A DNA stretch of 64,000 nt from Liolophura sinensis. Its lineage: Eukaryota > Mollusca > Polyplacophora > Chitonida > Chitonidae. The notes below the pieces were generated by a model. The model was not told where the DNA came from. It made no database searches and was given only the letters and a program-made list of their open reading frames with translations. A program made the translations under genes and the position numbers. The stretch lies in the NCBI RefSeq assembly GCF_032854445.1, contig NC_088305.1, positions 21,614,955 through 21,678,954 of the forward strand. The letters are read 5' to 3'. Position 1 is the stretch's first letter; the number at the start of each line of letters is the position of its first letter. Below are positions 53,898 to 64,000 of the stretch, one piece after another.

Positions 53898-54113
53898 TAC
53901 ACTCAAAAAAAATAATAATCTGTTAATTTTAACAAAAAGTCTGTTCTCTGAGTGAATCTGAAATATATTCTGTTATTATAGCATTATACTGTTTCATATT
54001 CAACATAATATCCTATTAGTCTAATAGAATCTTTGTGTTGAATTAATACAATCTAGCATGACTCAGATAACAGACTTTCTCTTAAATTTAACAGATTCAT
54101 TTTTTCAGTGTAT
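53898..54113. mobile_element. MITE family Z, full length
   Basis: Long terminal inverted repeats of about 55 bp: left ACACTCAAAAAAAATAATAA, TCTGTTAATTTTAACAAAAA, GTCTGTTCTCTGAGTGA; right ends ACAGATTCATTTTTTCAGTGT. The centre contains AACATAATATCCTATTAGTC. A second, partial copy is at 57505-57690. Confidence 0.8.
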
Positions 54114-54886
54114 ACAAAATGTCTGTTTCGAGGGGTGCTAGTTTGTGTAGCTGCGCCATTTTTTAATCAACCGTCACTGCATATGGTGTTTACTAATGTT
54201 CCCAAAAAAATTTCCTTGGAAAAAAAAACGGCTGTATGTGTTTTTAGTTTATTGAGTTTTACTGCATAAATATTTAGCTGTCCATCACCACTCTTCGCTC
54301 ACTCACCTCAGGGAAAGGTTTTGGGTTGTGTGTGGTGGGGGGGGGGGGGAGGGGAGATTCCTGGTTAGGTCAAGATTTTAACTAAGATGAAGTACTTCCC
54401 AAGAAAACACATCTTCTTTCCCTAGCATCACATTTCTTGTTTGAGTAGTGTTGAACAGAAGCCGTGTATGCTTACTGATATTTTACACAAGTACGCTATA
54501 ATAAATGACTTACAGCATAAAACCGAGGAGCAGCGACCACTATGGGATTATCACAATGGCAAATAGTTACAGGTAACCCTTGAAATACGGCCTATTATGA
54601 GTTTACCTCAGTTAGAGTTTGATTCTAAATGTTCATGTAAATGCTTAAATAGTGGCAAATTACACGCTCCTATCACCACTGCTGATGTAGAATTTGGTAA
54701 AAAAAAATCGCTTTGATGTTATTTAAGATTTAAATAAAACGTAACTGGTCTAGAATTACTCAAAGTTATGTGTTGTCATCACGTGTAGCTTATAATGCAA
54801 AGATCGAGGAATATTCATCAAGGATCAAACTTTGCTACTTCAGCCCAACCATATGCTCTGGAAAACAAATAATAGTTCAGTATGGA

Positions 54887-54997
54887 ATATTTATTTGATT
54901 TGACTGGTGTTTACGCCGTACTCATTAATATTTCACTATGGTGGGAGGAAACCGGGCAGAGACGGGGGAAAACCAACGACCATTCGCAGGTTGCTTC
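54887..54997 (-). mobile_element. SINE-A, 5'-truncated and internally deleted, minus strand
   Basis: TGACTGGTGTTTACGCCGTA, TATTTCACTATGGTGGGAGG, AACCAACGACCATTCGCAGG; the CGACGGCGGCCAGCAT block is missing. Confidence 0.8.
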
Positions 54998-55351
54998 AGC
55001 ACAGAAGAAACTTTATTAAGATAGCACAGCTGGGGAACTAATCACAACAACTATCCTCCAGCAACTGTATGCGTTTCAAAAACAAATTTTAAAAAAATAT
55101 ATAGATATAGATATAAATTTATATAAATAATTAATTTAATTTATTATTATTCCGAATTTTCCTCCAGGTATTTGTTATGGTGGTAAAATATGTAGGTCTG
55201 TATAAGAAATAAAAGAGAAAGGCTAATTATCTTCATGCTTCATGCAATACGACGTCAGCGGTTACATTGACTGCATTCGTGTCGGGTTACATGAAGATTT
55301 ACATACCATATTTTAACCATTGACGAAAACCTATGTAAATTACCTGATTCT
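54998..55351. other. Upstream of the ZP gene promoter
   Basis: AT-rich, including an A/T-only stretch near 55085-55150. No repeat recognised. Confidence 0.4.
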
Positions 55352-55420
55352 GATTGGTCTGCACAAGCCAGGTTCAGCTTCTGAGTCTATAAAGCCTGCG
55401 TCGTGAACGAGATTCGCCAG
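55352..55420 (+). promoter_or_regulatory. Candidate TATA promoter of the ZP gene
   Basis: TATAAA at 55388-55393 preceded by an inverted CCAAT box (ATTGG, 55353-55357). Expected initiation is about 55418-55422, at CGCCAGTTCTTT, which resembles an initiator. It lies 0.43 kb upstream of the proposed start codon; the 5' UTR may be spliced. Confidence 0.5.
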
Positions 55421-55514
55421 TTCTTTTTTTCTTTCTTTTTAGTTTCTGCTCATCTTTAGTTTCTTACTCTCTCCTATCTTTTTCAGTTAATTTTTTTTTG
55501 TCGGATATATCAGA

Positions 55515-55590
55515 AATTCATTTACGTGTACTTAATTGTACATTTGTCGGATATATCAGAAATTCATTTACGTGTACTTAATTCGTTACC
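55515..55590. repeat. Direct duplication, 45 bp x 2
   Basis: GTCGGATATATCAGAAATTC and ATTTACGTGTACTTAATT occur twice in a row (about 55500-55545 and 55546-55585), downstream of the candidate promoter. Confidence 0.8.
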
Positions 55591-55853
55591 TCATTATTTA
55601 TTTCTTTAGTTTGATTTTTTTCTTTAATTTGATTTTTTTTCTTTGCTTTCATATTATTTCTTGGTTTAAATTTTCTTTTTGTTTCTCTATTGAATTAGTC
55701 GGGGAGGGCTTGTATACGTAAACTGATTGCGTACATCTGCAGTTGCATAGTTTAAGTCGGGGGGAAAGGATCCGCTTTCAGGTCATCTTGATCACCAAAC
55801 AGTCCAGATAACCTGTTGCTATATTCCCCGGTGAAACCACAACATCGACTGCC

Positions 55854-55886
55854 ATGTTGGGAATTGCATTGTTAAGTCTGCTCATG
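55854..55886 (+). CDS. ZP gene exon 1: start of signal peptide
   Basis: ATG then 11 codons MLGIALLSLLM, donor ATG/GTAAAG, phase 0. Joined to exon 2 it gives a textbook signal peptide, which supports both small exons. Confidence 0.65.
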
Positions 55887-56583
55887 GTAAAGTATCCAGA
55901 AACTTTCCCGATGTCAGTGCCAATCCATGTTGTCGGAAGTAAAAATTTGTACCGATAATGTGATTTGTTTTGCGCTTAATTATAGTCTCAAACGATGGCG
56001 TTAAGATTGCGATCCCCAATCAGTTTCTATATTAAGTAAATGGTAACGGCATTTTTTAACTTATTGAGGGCCATGATATAGTTATATTTTGAAATGTTCA
56101 CTTCAATGAGTTTATATAATTGTACCTAGTTTTATTGAAACTCACGATAAATTTAAATAGTTTGTATTCTATTGCAAGTGTTAGTTTTATAAGTGTCTTA
56201 TAATTTTGGCCAAAATTATTACTGCAAGTAACCGGCTTGGTTTTAATTTCAGGTTTCCTGGAGTTTTGCCGGTAATCCCATCGTCATTTGTAAGTCTACT
56301 AAATTGTGCAAAATTAAAAGGCGATCCGATTTGCCTCTTCCAATTCCCTCCCCACGTTCCCGCCAACGCCCAGCCCTCCCCGCCCCAAATGAGATAAAAA
56401 ATCGGCGCCACAGCCGGTATGCGAGGATAGTTTGGTTAATATTAAACACCTTGGGGACCAGTATTGCCCGACACTATTTATGACCCGGGGGTTCGTCTGG
56501 CTATATATGGTAGGAAGGAGTGGTACACTCGGAGCTTATGGCCTGAAATTTCCCCCCGCATAATATTCGCATAATATCCTCAG

Positions 56584-56622
<39 letters not shown>

Positions 56623-59600
56623 GTTTTATGTGACATTCTTATCTAGTTTTAAAAGCTGTGTCCATTTGAATTAAGATATTTTGGATGTTTCCATTCCCCT
56701 GTCGAAACCTTTCCTGTTTTATGTGACATTCTTATCTGGTTTTAAAAGTTCTGTCCATTTGAATTAAGATATTTTGGATGATTCCATTCCCCTGTCGAAA
56801 CCTTTCCTGTTTTTAACATGTTGTTGCTACGATATGACACTTCATCAGTGGTGAGATAAACAGTCATTCTCCACCTTTCTAAAGATGGTTAGCCCATGCA
56901 GTCGTGGCGAACATATTAAGATTGGAGATCCAGATACCAATAAAACGAGTACAGTAGTGTTTACGCTATATTTGTGAACTCTGCCCCTGCTATTATACCC
57001 AGTGAGGCCATCGTGTCCTCTGACGATGACTGGTGTCCCCATGTTGTCCCTGGTGTCGGACATCCCAGCCCGGGCCATGGCACACTGCATGAACGGGGAT
57101 TCCCCTTTGACTACCACGAACAATGTCCACTTCAGCCTGTCCGGAACGTTTGGGCCTCTCGCCTTCACAGAAGACTGTCTCTTTCACGTAAGCGTACATA
57201 ATATAACAAAAGACGTACCGTATAGAGAGTATAAATGTAGCAGCATCGGGAGTGTGATAATTGGCAAATGGTCACTTATAGCTACGGAAATGCAGCCCCA
57301 TGTCATTGTACCTCAGTCAGGGTTTTACTCTGTTCAAGTAACTGCTTAAGTAGCAGCAAATTAAGCGCCCACTTTCACCATGGGTTAAGAATTATTTAAA
57401 TGTGTTAATTGCCTGTTATTAGACCTTGTTGGTCTAGAATTGCTGAAAGCTGGACCACACCTCTGACATGCTAAGTCCACAGGAATTTTAACAGGAAGTC
57501 TTGGGGATTCTAGAATTCATTACAACATAATACTGTCATATTCAACATAATATTCTGTTAGTCTAATATAATCTTTATATTGAATGAATGGAATGTCTTA
57601 ATATTTAACAGAATAATCTGCTGCAATAACAGAATATATTCTAGCATCACTCAGGCAACACTTTTTCTGTTAAAATTAAGATTTAAAAAAAAAAATGCAA
57701 TAGGCCAATCATCCTCTTAACACATTCTCTGCAGTTTGTTGGAACGAGAAAACTTGATAATACCGAATTGTCCCTGAAGAGATTTGTGTGATTTGTAAAC
57801 TGAAATCATAGGCTGCATACATAGTGTATCTCCTAAATAATAAGTATTGAACATGCGACTACCATACTAAAAAGGATAATTTTCTCTGTACATTGAAACT
57901 GTTAGCAAAGAGAGGTGGCACAAAGGTCACAGGTTCGAATCCTACTTTTGCCGATTCGTTTGCTTTAGGCCAGGAAGTCTCACAAGAGCTGACTAAGGGA
58001 TGCATATGGTTTACTTTTGTCACTTGGTTATTCTCCTTTGATCGTAACAGTCCGCTTTCGTACGTGACAAAATCCTAACTCCTATTATAACTTCAACTAT
58101 TTCTTAAGCCTACATTTTTCATGCTGTGTGCTAATTTTTCAACAGAAAAACGGCACGACCAGCTACTTTGTGGATGTTGAAGTCAGCTGGGCGGAGAGAA
58201 GCCGGCAGAAAGTTGAACACCATCAAGTTCACACAGTGTCCTGCATGTACGACGATCACGGCTTTCATGTCCCCTCAAATGGGTCAAAAGATCACTGGTA
58301 AGTCTACGTGTCCAATCACTAAACGGCATCTTGACATTACGAATCTAGTGTTCATGAAGACACCTTGTTGATGTATAAATGCTTATATATAGCCCCAAAA
58401 TGCTCCTATTTTACAGCTGACACCGATCCTGAACGCCCTGTACCAACATGAGTGTAAAACTCACTGTAAAACTTACACTCGCGAGTGATGGTTATTGAGT
58501 GCGGTACACACTATAGTTTTTGCATGAGAAGCTGTAGTGTCTTACAAGTACACATTCTTTTCCCTGGGTACCTTTCACAGGTTCATTGCACCAAAAGTTC
58601 CCGTCCCCACAGAAGCCAAGTCTCGGGTCTCTGCTCCGCTCTCCCTGAGAATTCTGGACGAACGTGGGAGTGAAATCTTCTCCCGGATACCCGTGGGTAG
58701 ACGGATTAAACTGGTGGCCGAAGGAAGTACAGGTGAGGTTTTTTACTTGCTAATAGCTTGTTACCAGTTAAGCTTTTACATTACGTTAACTGAGGGTAAA
58801 CTGCCAAAGTCAGTTGAAAATCGATTGTCTTAAATTCACTTCTCAGCAGTTCCGAATAAAAAGTTTTTGTCCGGGTCATAATATATAATGTTTAAATATT
58901 TTTAGAATTTTGGATTCGCAGTTTTCTTTTTCTTTTTTTTTGTCTGGATGTAAGGGCGACAAATGTGTCGCTAAACCCCAGTCCTTCGGTCTACCCTATT
59001 TGTTTTACGCCGTTCTCATGAATATTTGGTTGGGTTTATGGGGCGATGAATCTACATGTATACGCAGTCAGGCAGGTACATGAAACACTATCCAGTCGAA
59101 AAGCCCCGGTGGAACCCATATTGCCAGCGATGTTCGCAGATTCAGTTCACTTGCGTGGTTCTATATTTCAGCTGTTAAAACAAATGTGTTCCGATTGTCT
59201 CAAACTTCCTGGAAACAATCGAATGCACACTTATTGCGTTGTATAGGTTTGTCCTCTAGGTAACACGCTAGCTGAGGAGATCAAAGTGCTGGTTAAAGAG
59301 CTGGCTCGATACGAAAAACGAGTTAGCATGTGACGTCACGAGCTGTGATTTGTCAGGTACCTGTTGAACAGAGGTGGTCAACGCGGTTCTCTCCGATTTC
59401 CTCCTCCCTTCGCCGAGATATAAGTGCAAACATTTTATACAGTTAAAAACCGATCAAAATTTGAGTTCATTGTGTAAATGAGAATCTCTTTGAACAGGCG
59501 GTGGTGCATAGTGCCTGTCACCTACATGGCATTGTGGTGGCCTCTTTTTAGTATTGACTCCAGTAGATGTATAAATGATGTGAAAGGCCTTGTCAAAAAT

Positions 59601-61662
59601 TTACCAGATGTACTGGTCTGCCCTGTGTCTGTATACTTTGGCTAGGTGTCCTCCATACGTGTTTGTACGGGATGTTGACAAGGAGACCATAGTGCTAACC
59701 GACCAAAATGTTGTCAAAGTGACGCATACATGCAGTCTAAAGAAGGCAGGCTGTATAGAATCTACAATCTTCACAATTTATTTCAGGCTCCCAGACGGCT
59801 TTTCACCCAGTCAGCTGCGAAGCGACAAATGGAGTTGCAAGCCAGAATCTCTTGGAGAACGGGCAAGTAGAACTTCAAATACATCACCAAATACGGCCGT
59901 TTGGTATGGCATAAGCATTTTACAACTTGATAAACATATACACAAATGCAATGATAAAAACTCGTGTAAATCAAGCGCCTGGTCGAGCAGGTAACAAGTT
60001 CGAACCTGGTCCTCGCTGGCTCGGGGGTGATTTGTCAAGAGATTACTCATATCTGGTGATGGTCTACTCTGAGGACGCCCGACTGATTTCCGCTTCCTGT
60101 AAACCCTAACTGCCTTAAACCCCAATCAAGTAAGGAAACGATCGAGCAATTGTAGAATTTAATGCATTCTCTTTTGCGGTGAAACGTTTTACCAAAACTG
60201 CTGCGGGAAGTTAAGCTATTAATGATGCAAGACCTATATATTTGGGATTTAAAAAAATAATTTAAAAACGCGAAGGATATTTTCTTCATCCAGAATGCGA
60301 ATTCACTTATCAAGGAGTGTTTATCAAATCGAGCGTTGTTCCTGATGGGGCATGCGCGTGGAAAAACTTGTCAGTTGGTGTAATGTATGGTTGACATTAT
60401 CAAATTCGTGTTTTCTGCATGTTATAGTTGTGGCGATGGTTCTGTGCTAGGAAAATCTGAAGGTTTCCACACGGTTGGTGGTAAAGTCGTAAGTCCGTAT
60501 TTTAAGGCCTTCAATCTGCCCGGGGGTGAGACGGTGACGTTTAACTGCAAATTTACGGCCTGCCACATAGCATGTGATGAGGTAAGCGACAATAGTGCCA
60601 ATAGGTCAAATGCAATATGGTCGGTTTGACCAGTTACTCAAGATATGAATAGATCATGCAAGTGGAATTCCTATGAACCCTTTTGTGATCGACCGGCAAG
60701 ACGCCATGGATAGCCCTGTTAAAAATGCTACGGTTTTAGAGAATCTTGAAGAAAACGCGCCTCCTTTCTGCAAGAACATTTTAGCATTTTCCAGACATTT
60801 AATTTGTTTTAATTTGATTATATATCCAGCTTGCATATCCAGCTTCCGGTGAAGTTAATGTGTAATTTGAGTAAGATGATACTGAATGGTTAACAGGAGT
60901 CCATTTACCACCCAGCAAATCCATAATGATAGTCTATTTAGAGACAGCCCGTAATCATACTAAGTTTACTAACATTTTGTTTTCAAGGATTCTTGTCATT
61001 CTAAATCTGGCCGCCGGAAAAGATCCTTGTTAGGTGAGTGGTAGTCAGGCCAGCTTCACGTTTCTCAGAATTCATTCTTAGCGTTCGCTATATAATGGGT
61101 GCGGTGATAGGCCTCTGGATATTTCAGTTGTGACGTCGCGTGTTCGAATCCAGCCATCGTTGACCAGGCTGGAAGCGCTAAGCTTCTTCCGGACTTCGTT
61201 TGGTTTCGTCCACTTATAAAGTCCGGTCTTAATAATGCGAATATAAATGTATATAGGCATGCCAGAATATTTAAAGTAAATCTAAATGGAAAAAATAAGT
61301 GTACTATAGTATACAAATGAAAGAAGGCCTACGCAGAGGCCCGTAGCTTTCGGTATCCTAGTTGATGGACTAAAATGGCTTCTTGTGGACAAAGTACTTT
61401 TGTAGGTACTGCCCAATTTTTTTACAATTTATATGTAAGATTGACATACTGTCAACATGGCATGAATTTTATACCCATTATTCATTAATTCATTTTACTC
61501 TCAATTCGAAATAAGTTGGTTTGTACATTTAAATTTTGACTAAAAGCAAACTTGAGCCATACATGTTATATTAATACCTTTTTATATTCCTCTGCAGACA
61601 TAATAACGGCGAGTTTCGTCAGCGTCACTTCCGGTCCCGTGTTCCTAAACCCGCTGAGGTAG
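55854..61662 (+). CDS. Secreted zona pellucida (ZP) domain protein, nine exons
   Basis: Exons 55854-55886, 56253-56289, 57003-57187, 58146-58297, 58581-58732, 59787-59862, 60428-60581, 60988-61033, 61598-61662; all phases join, 299 residues. Signal peptide 1-17 (MLGIALLSLLMVSWSFA, cut before GNP). ZP-N about 40-125 with C52, C82 and C118; ZP-C about 150-266 with C197, C213, C252, C257, C261 and C266, including VSCEATNG, LLENGCGDG and SPYFKAFNLPGGETVTFNC. Sequons N87-G-T and N130-G-S. Furin site RRKR/S at 272-276, then only 24 residues (IITASFVSVTSGPVFL) and a stop. ZP modules polymerise into extracellular filaments once the site is cut and the hydrophobic propeptide leaves. No transmembrane helix or GPI signal is seen. 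A GT at 61659 could extend the C-terminus. The exact orthologue is not recognised. Confidence 0.82.
56253..56289 (+). CDS. ZP gene exon 2: end of signal peptide
   Basis: 37 bases, acceptor TTAATTTCAG and donor GTAAGT. VSWSFAGNPIVI plus one base; the phase exactly fits exons 1 and 3. Small, so less certain than later exons. Confidence 0.65.
56590..56619. repeat. (TA)n microsatellite followed by a 95-bp direct duplication
   Basis: An uninterrupted TA run. After it, TTTTATGTGACATTCTTATC to CTGTCGAAACCTTTCCTG occurs twice (about 56625-56719 and 56720-56815). Confidence 0.85.
57003..57187 (+). CDS. ZP gene exon 3: ZP-N, first half
   Basis: Residues 24-85, with LVSDIPARAMAHCMNGDSPL and VHFSLSGTFGPLAFTEDCLF. 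A second open frame in this exon is a shadow; only this one joins the next exon. Confidence 0.82.
57505..57690. mobile_element. MITE family Z, partial
   Basis: TTCAACATAATATTCTGTTA, GTCTAATATAATCTTTATAT and TCTAGCATCACTCAGGCAAC match the centre and right arm of the copy at 53898; the left arm is missing. Confidence 0.65.
58146..58297 (+). CDS. ZP gene exon 4: ZP-N, second half
   Basis: Residues 86-136, KNGTTSYFVDVEVSWAERSR, HTVSCMYDDHGFHVPSNGSK. The pattern ...Y.VDV...VSC.Y is typical of the ZP-N end. Donor GTAAGT. Confidence 0.88.
58581..58732 (+). CDS. ZP gene exon 5: ZP-N/ZP-C linker and start of ZP-C
   Basis: Residues 136-187, FIAPKVPVPTEAKSRVSAPL, SLRILDERGSEIFSRIPVGR, RIKLVAEGST. ILDERG.EI...PVG..I.L matches the opening strands of ZP-C. 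Confidence 0.9.
59268..59465 (+). mobile_element. SINE-C-like element in ZP intron 5
   Basis: ATTTGTCAGGTACCTGTTGA, TTCTCTCCGATTTCCTCCTC and ATAAGTGCAAACATTTTATA follow the order of the SINE-C body and tail. Confidence 0.45.
59787..59862 (+). CDS. ZP gene exon 6, ending at a GC donor
   Basis: Residues 187-212, SQTAFHPVSCEATNGVASQN then LLEN and GG. Donor CGG/GCAAGT, a GC-AG intron. Using it gives LLENGCGDG across the junction, the usual ZP-C motif, and the only clean phase. Confidence 0.75.
59975..60140 (+). mobile_element. tRNA-derived SINE in ZP intron 6
   Basis: CGCCTGGTCGAGCAGGTAAC, B box AAGTTCGAACCTGG, later GGTCTACTCTGAGGACGCCC and a CCCCAATCAAGTAAGG end. Confidence 0.55.
60428..60581 (+). 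CDS. ZP gene exon 7: ZP-C core
   Basis: Residues 212-263, CGDGSVLGKSEGFHTVGGKV, VSPYFKAFNLPGGETVTFNC, KFTACHIACDE. Donor GTAAGC. Confidence 0.92.
60988..61033 (+). CDS. ZP gene exon 8: last cysteine and furin site
   Basis: 15 codons DSCHSKSGRRKRSLL plus one base. RRKR is a consensus furin cleavage site at the standard distance after the last ZP-C cysteine. Donor GTGAGT. Confidence 0.88.
61085..61225 (+). mobile_element. tRNA-like SINE fragment in ZP intron 8
   Basis: B box GTGTTCGAATCCAGCC preceded by a diverged head, followed by TTTGGTTTCGTCCACTTATA, similar to the SINE-A GTTTCCTCCCACC motif. Confidence 0.45.
61598..61662 (+). CDS. ZP gene exon 9: short hydrophobic tail and stop
   Basis: DIITASFVSVTSGPVFLNPL then R and TAG at 61660-61662. 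The GAG/GTAGAC at 61659 is a possible donor, in which case more exons follow outside what I can recognise. Confidence 0.65.
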
Positions 61663-63148
61663 ACCCCAGACAACGCCTCGCAAAGATCGAGAATATTTGC
61701 ATTTCATTTACCTTGTTTTCTTGTGTTTGAAATGGGTTAACTCATTGACATTATTTTTGTTACGCTTCTCTTAAGTTTGATTTTGAAATTTAATTTAAAC
61801 TCTTTTACAAAAAGAACTCAATATAACATAGAAACTTCACAGAAAGATTTCTGTTTCTTCAATATGGCGTATATATAGGTCAATACCAATAGTACATGTT
61901 ATTTTAGAAATATGCAGATTTGGAAACTGACGAATTTGAGGCGTTTTTAGGATCAGGCCTCTGCCAAAACAGAATGAGTTTAAAAAATTACACCTGAGGC
62001 AGTCCGGCAAGTAAAACGCGTTTTTTTAAAGTCCCAGCGGTTCACCCAGATCTCAATTCGGTTTCACTTGGGCCCAGTTTCACACAGATGTCGTACATGT
62101 ATGATATTCGCACAAACGTATTGGACAATGGTACGGTAATAATGATGTACAAAATATCGTACAACAAATGTACGATAAAAAAATTTTGTGTAAAGTGGCG
62201 CCTAGGCATTATTTGTCTGCACAAATTATATTCACGCATAGGGTAAAGTGGAGGATAATATGGACCCCTTAAGCTTAAGGCTAGTTTTGTCCTCTATAAC
62301 CCGGATCAAGCTGAGTGGTATGTGTACGGAGGACAATGAAACTGAAAGTGGCTTTATGTACCGTCCTGAAAAGAAGTGTCCATATTCCCCACAGGCAATT
62401 GGGTAATATGAACTCCCTGTGTCCATATTACCCCCAAATGAAAAAGTACTGTAATAATTACTAAAAAGGAACTCCGTTTACTTCAGGAAATGTTAAATAA
62501 CAGAATAAGATTTAGTTCAGGTGATGCGCCGTGACCAGACAGTTTCCAAGAAGTGTGGACCTCCGTATGGGTTCAAGTGCTGACTTTGGGATGTGAAGAT
62601 CAAGGTTCAAATCGTGGTAAAGAATTAAACACACAGTATAATTCCTTAAACCACTGTAGAACTAAGTCCAGAGATACTTAATTTCTCCACTAGGATCAAG
62701 AAAACTGCATGTATGGAAATGTAAATTTACAAATGATTGAAATCATGGGGATAAGGCCAATGACAAGATAGGTAATATGGTGATACCTTGAATATGGTCA
62801 GCGTGGGTGGCCAGATCTCCCCAGGTGCATACTTTTTGTTCGGATGGCCATGACTAATACAACGGTCACCATTACTCTGCAGTTATGTCGGGTGATTGTT
62901 GCCTGTGCCATAACCTCATGCGGTATTAAGATAAAAGTACTTGTACCTTGAATGTCGCTAACATCATAAGAAAACGGGAAATTTCTTTTAAATGGGTATA
63001 TATATCCGCTTTCTTGGCAAATGAGCAGGTGTGGGTGCGTTGAAGGTTTCGTGTATAACTACATTACATCAACATAGATGCCAGCACGGACAAACGTTAG
63101 GCTGAAATATCCAGGGTGTTCATATTACGTAGGGTCCATATGACCATA
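61663..63148. other. Downstream of the ZP gene, no gene recognised
   Basis: Apart from the MITE at 62068, no coding exon or repeat was identified; a transmembrane exon for the ZP protein was looked for and not found. Confidence 0.4.
62068..62212. mobile_element. MITE family W copy
   Basis: Left end CTTGGGCCCAGTTTCACACA, right end TTGTGTAAAGTGGCGCCTAG. Inside, AATATCGTACAACAAATGTA is the reverse complement of the copy at 30882. Confidence 0.75.
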
Positions 63149-63262
63149 GGCGCTTGAAACCAGCCGTAAACCATATATATCTGCCATATACCAGCCACCT
63201 ACATATGTTATATCTAGGTGGCTGGTATATGGCATATATAAGGTTTACGGACTGGTTTCGAG
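63149..63262. repeat. Large near-perfect palindrome
   Basis: Left arm CGCTTGAAACCAGCCGTAAA, CCATATATATCTGCCATATA, CCAGCCACCTA; right arm TAGGTGGCTGGTATATGGCA, TATATAAGGTTTACGGACTG, GTTTCGAGCG. Arms of about 52 bp with a short centre. Probably a MITE or a foldback element; no second copy in the window. Confidence 0.9.
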
Positions 63263-64000
63263 CGACTGTGATATAAGCCTACCTCACCTACATGGACGTG
63301 ATAATGCCTAGAATAAAGGAATTTAGGTAGTTGGGCTTCGGCGTATGAATAGATTTGACCGCTCATGTGACCATATGGTTGGCGAGTCCGCCTAGTTGGC
63401 GGGAGACCTGGGATAAGCTGGCATCAAACTTAAAGAGGTGGGTGAGGTGGGTTGGGTGGGGTAGGGGGGGGGGGGGGACGAAGTTTCTACAATTACTAGA
63501 TTCGTGGAATATTAAGGAAACCAATATGATCTTGCGTCAGTGAAACTTATAATCTTACTTGTAAGGATAATCCGTCAAGCAACAGTTTGGACTTGTGCAT
63601 GGAATGGACACGTTTGGATGAATTGAGAATAGGGCACGGGGACTACCTCCCAGTTTTTGGGTTCAGTTCTTTAATTGACTTTAAACAGCTTAGTCTATTT
63701 TATTTCAGTTCGAAGGTTATTTCTATACTTTAGGGTGTTGCCGATAACCAATCCCTAATTCTTGGTTTAAATAGGTTTTCGCCACGTTATGGCTGAAATA
63801 TTGCCGTGTAAGCCATAATTCATACATATATACATATAATTCAACAATTACTGAACGTCCAACCCGTCTTCTAGAACGGTCAAACCATGGATGTCTACCA
63901 GGGTCCGACCAAGATTCTCGATAACCCGGGAAACGAATGACCTCTTACCGGTAGATACATTTAACACGGAAAAGATCAATCCTATAACCCAAGACCACTT
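63263..64000. other. Window end, nothing recognised
   Basis: Contains a G(15) run around 63464-63478 and no exon-like segment. Confidence 0.4.

Noticed and set aside
57003..57187. Second open frame in ZP exon 3 (VSSDDDWCPHVVPGVGHPSP)
   Set aside because: It does not continue in frame into exon 4 and disrupts the ZP-N pattern.
59590..59786. ORF in ZP intron 5 with CPPYVFVRDVDKETIVLTDQ
   Set aside because: It has no in-phase acceptor to follow exon 5 and contains no ZP signature, while exon 5 joins directly to 59787 in frame. I treat it as intron sequence.

Overview
The window is metazoan nuclear DNA. The genes are split into short exons with GT-AG introns, introns are full of tRNA-derived SINEs, MITE-like palindromes and minisatellites, and there are no operons or Shine-Dalgarno sites. 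The main SINE, whose tail reads GTACGGCGTAAAACACCAAT plus an (AAAT)n-like end, suggests a marine lophotrochozoan such as a brachiopod or mollusc. That last point is from memory and is weak.

Four protein-coding genes can be built exon by exon with matching splice phases. (1) 142-10239, plus: the 3' ten coding exons of a ZMYND11/BS69 orthologue (end of bromodomain, zinc finger, PWWP, coiled coil, MYND); the PHD end lies before the window. (2) 21333-26810, minus: a complete six-exon EEF1B2 (eEF1-beta), 226 aa. (3) 28926-49395, plus: a complete NDUFS1 (75 kDa subunit of complex I), 19 coding exons, 728 aa, with all twelve iron-sulphur ligands of the three N-terminal clusters. (4) 55854-61662, plus: a small secreted zona pellucida (ZP) domain protein, nine coding exons, 299 aa, with a signal peptide split by an intron, a furin site and one probable GC-AG intron.

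EEF1B2 and NDUFS1 lie head to head with about 0.4 kb between their probable transcription starts. The same two genes are a head-to-head pair in human (2q33.3), so this looks like an ancient shared promoter joining a translation factor and a respiratory subunit.

Layout: 1-10.2 kb ZMYND11, with a 21-bp array (1.8-2.7 kb) and a 110-bp array (4.4-6.8 kb); 10.2-21.3 kb 3' UTR and intergenic DNA with MITEs, SINEs and a 32-bp array; 21.3-26.9 kb EEF1B2; 26.8-27.3 kb shared promoter; 27.3-50.6 kb NDUFS1 with arrays of 27, 56, 19 and about 147 bp in introns; 50.6-55.3 kb intergenic; 55.4-61.7 kb ZP gene; 61.7-64 kb nothing coding recognised, with a large palindrome.

The most unusual signal is in the introns. 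The 110-bp array in ZMYND11 is built from the 3' end of the exon just before it, splice donor included, so the intron carries more than twenty copies of a CAG/GTACAC junction behind a pyrimidine-rich tract. A second ZMYND11 exon (exon ending at 9468) also has its last 43 bases copied into the following intron. Four sense-strand intronic arrays in ZMYND11 and NDUFS1 carry CAG/GT in every unit. No prokaryotic-type system, CRISPR array, rRNA, autonomous transposon or viral gene was seen.
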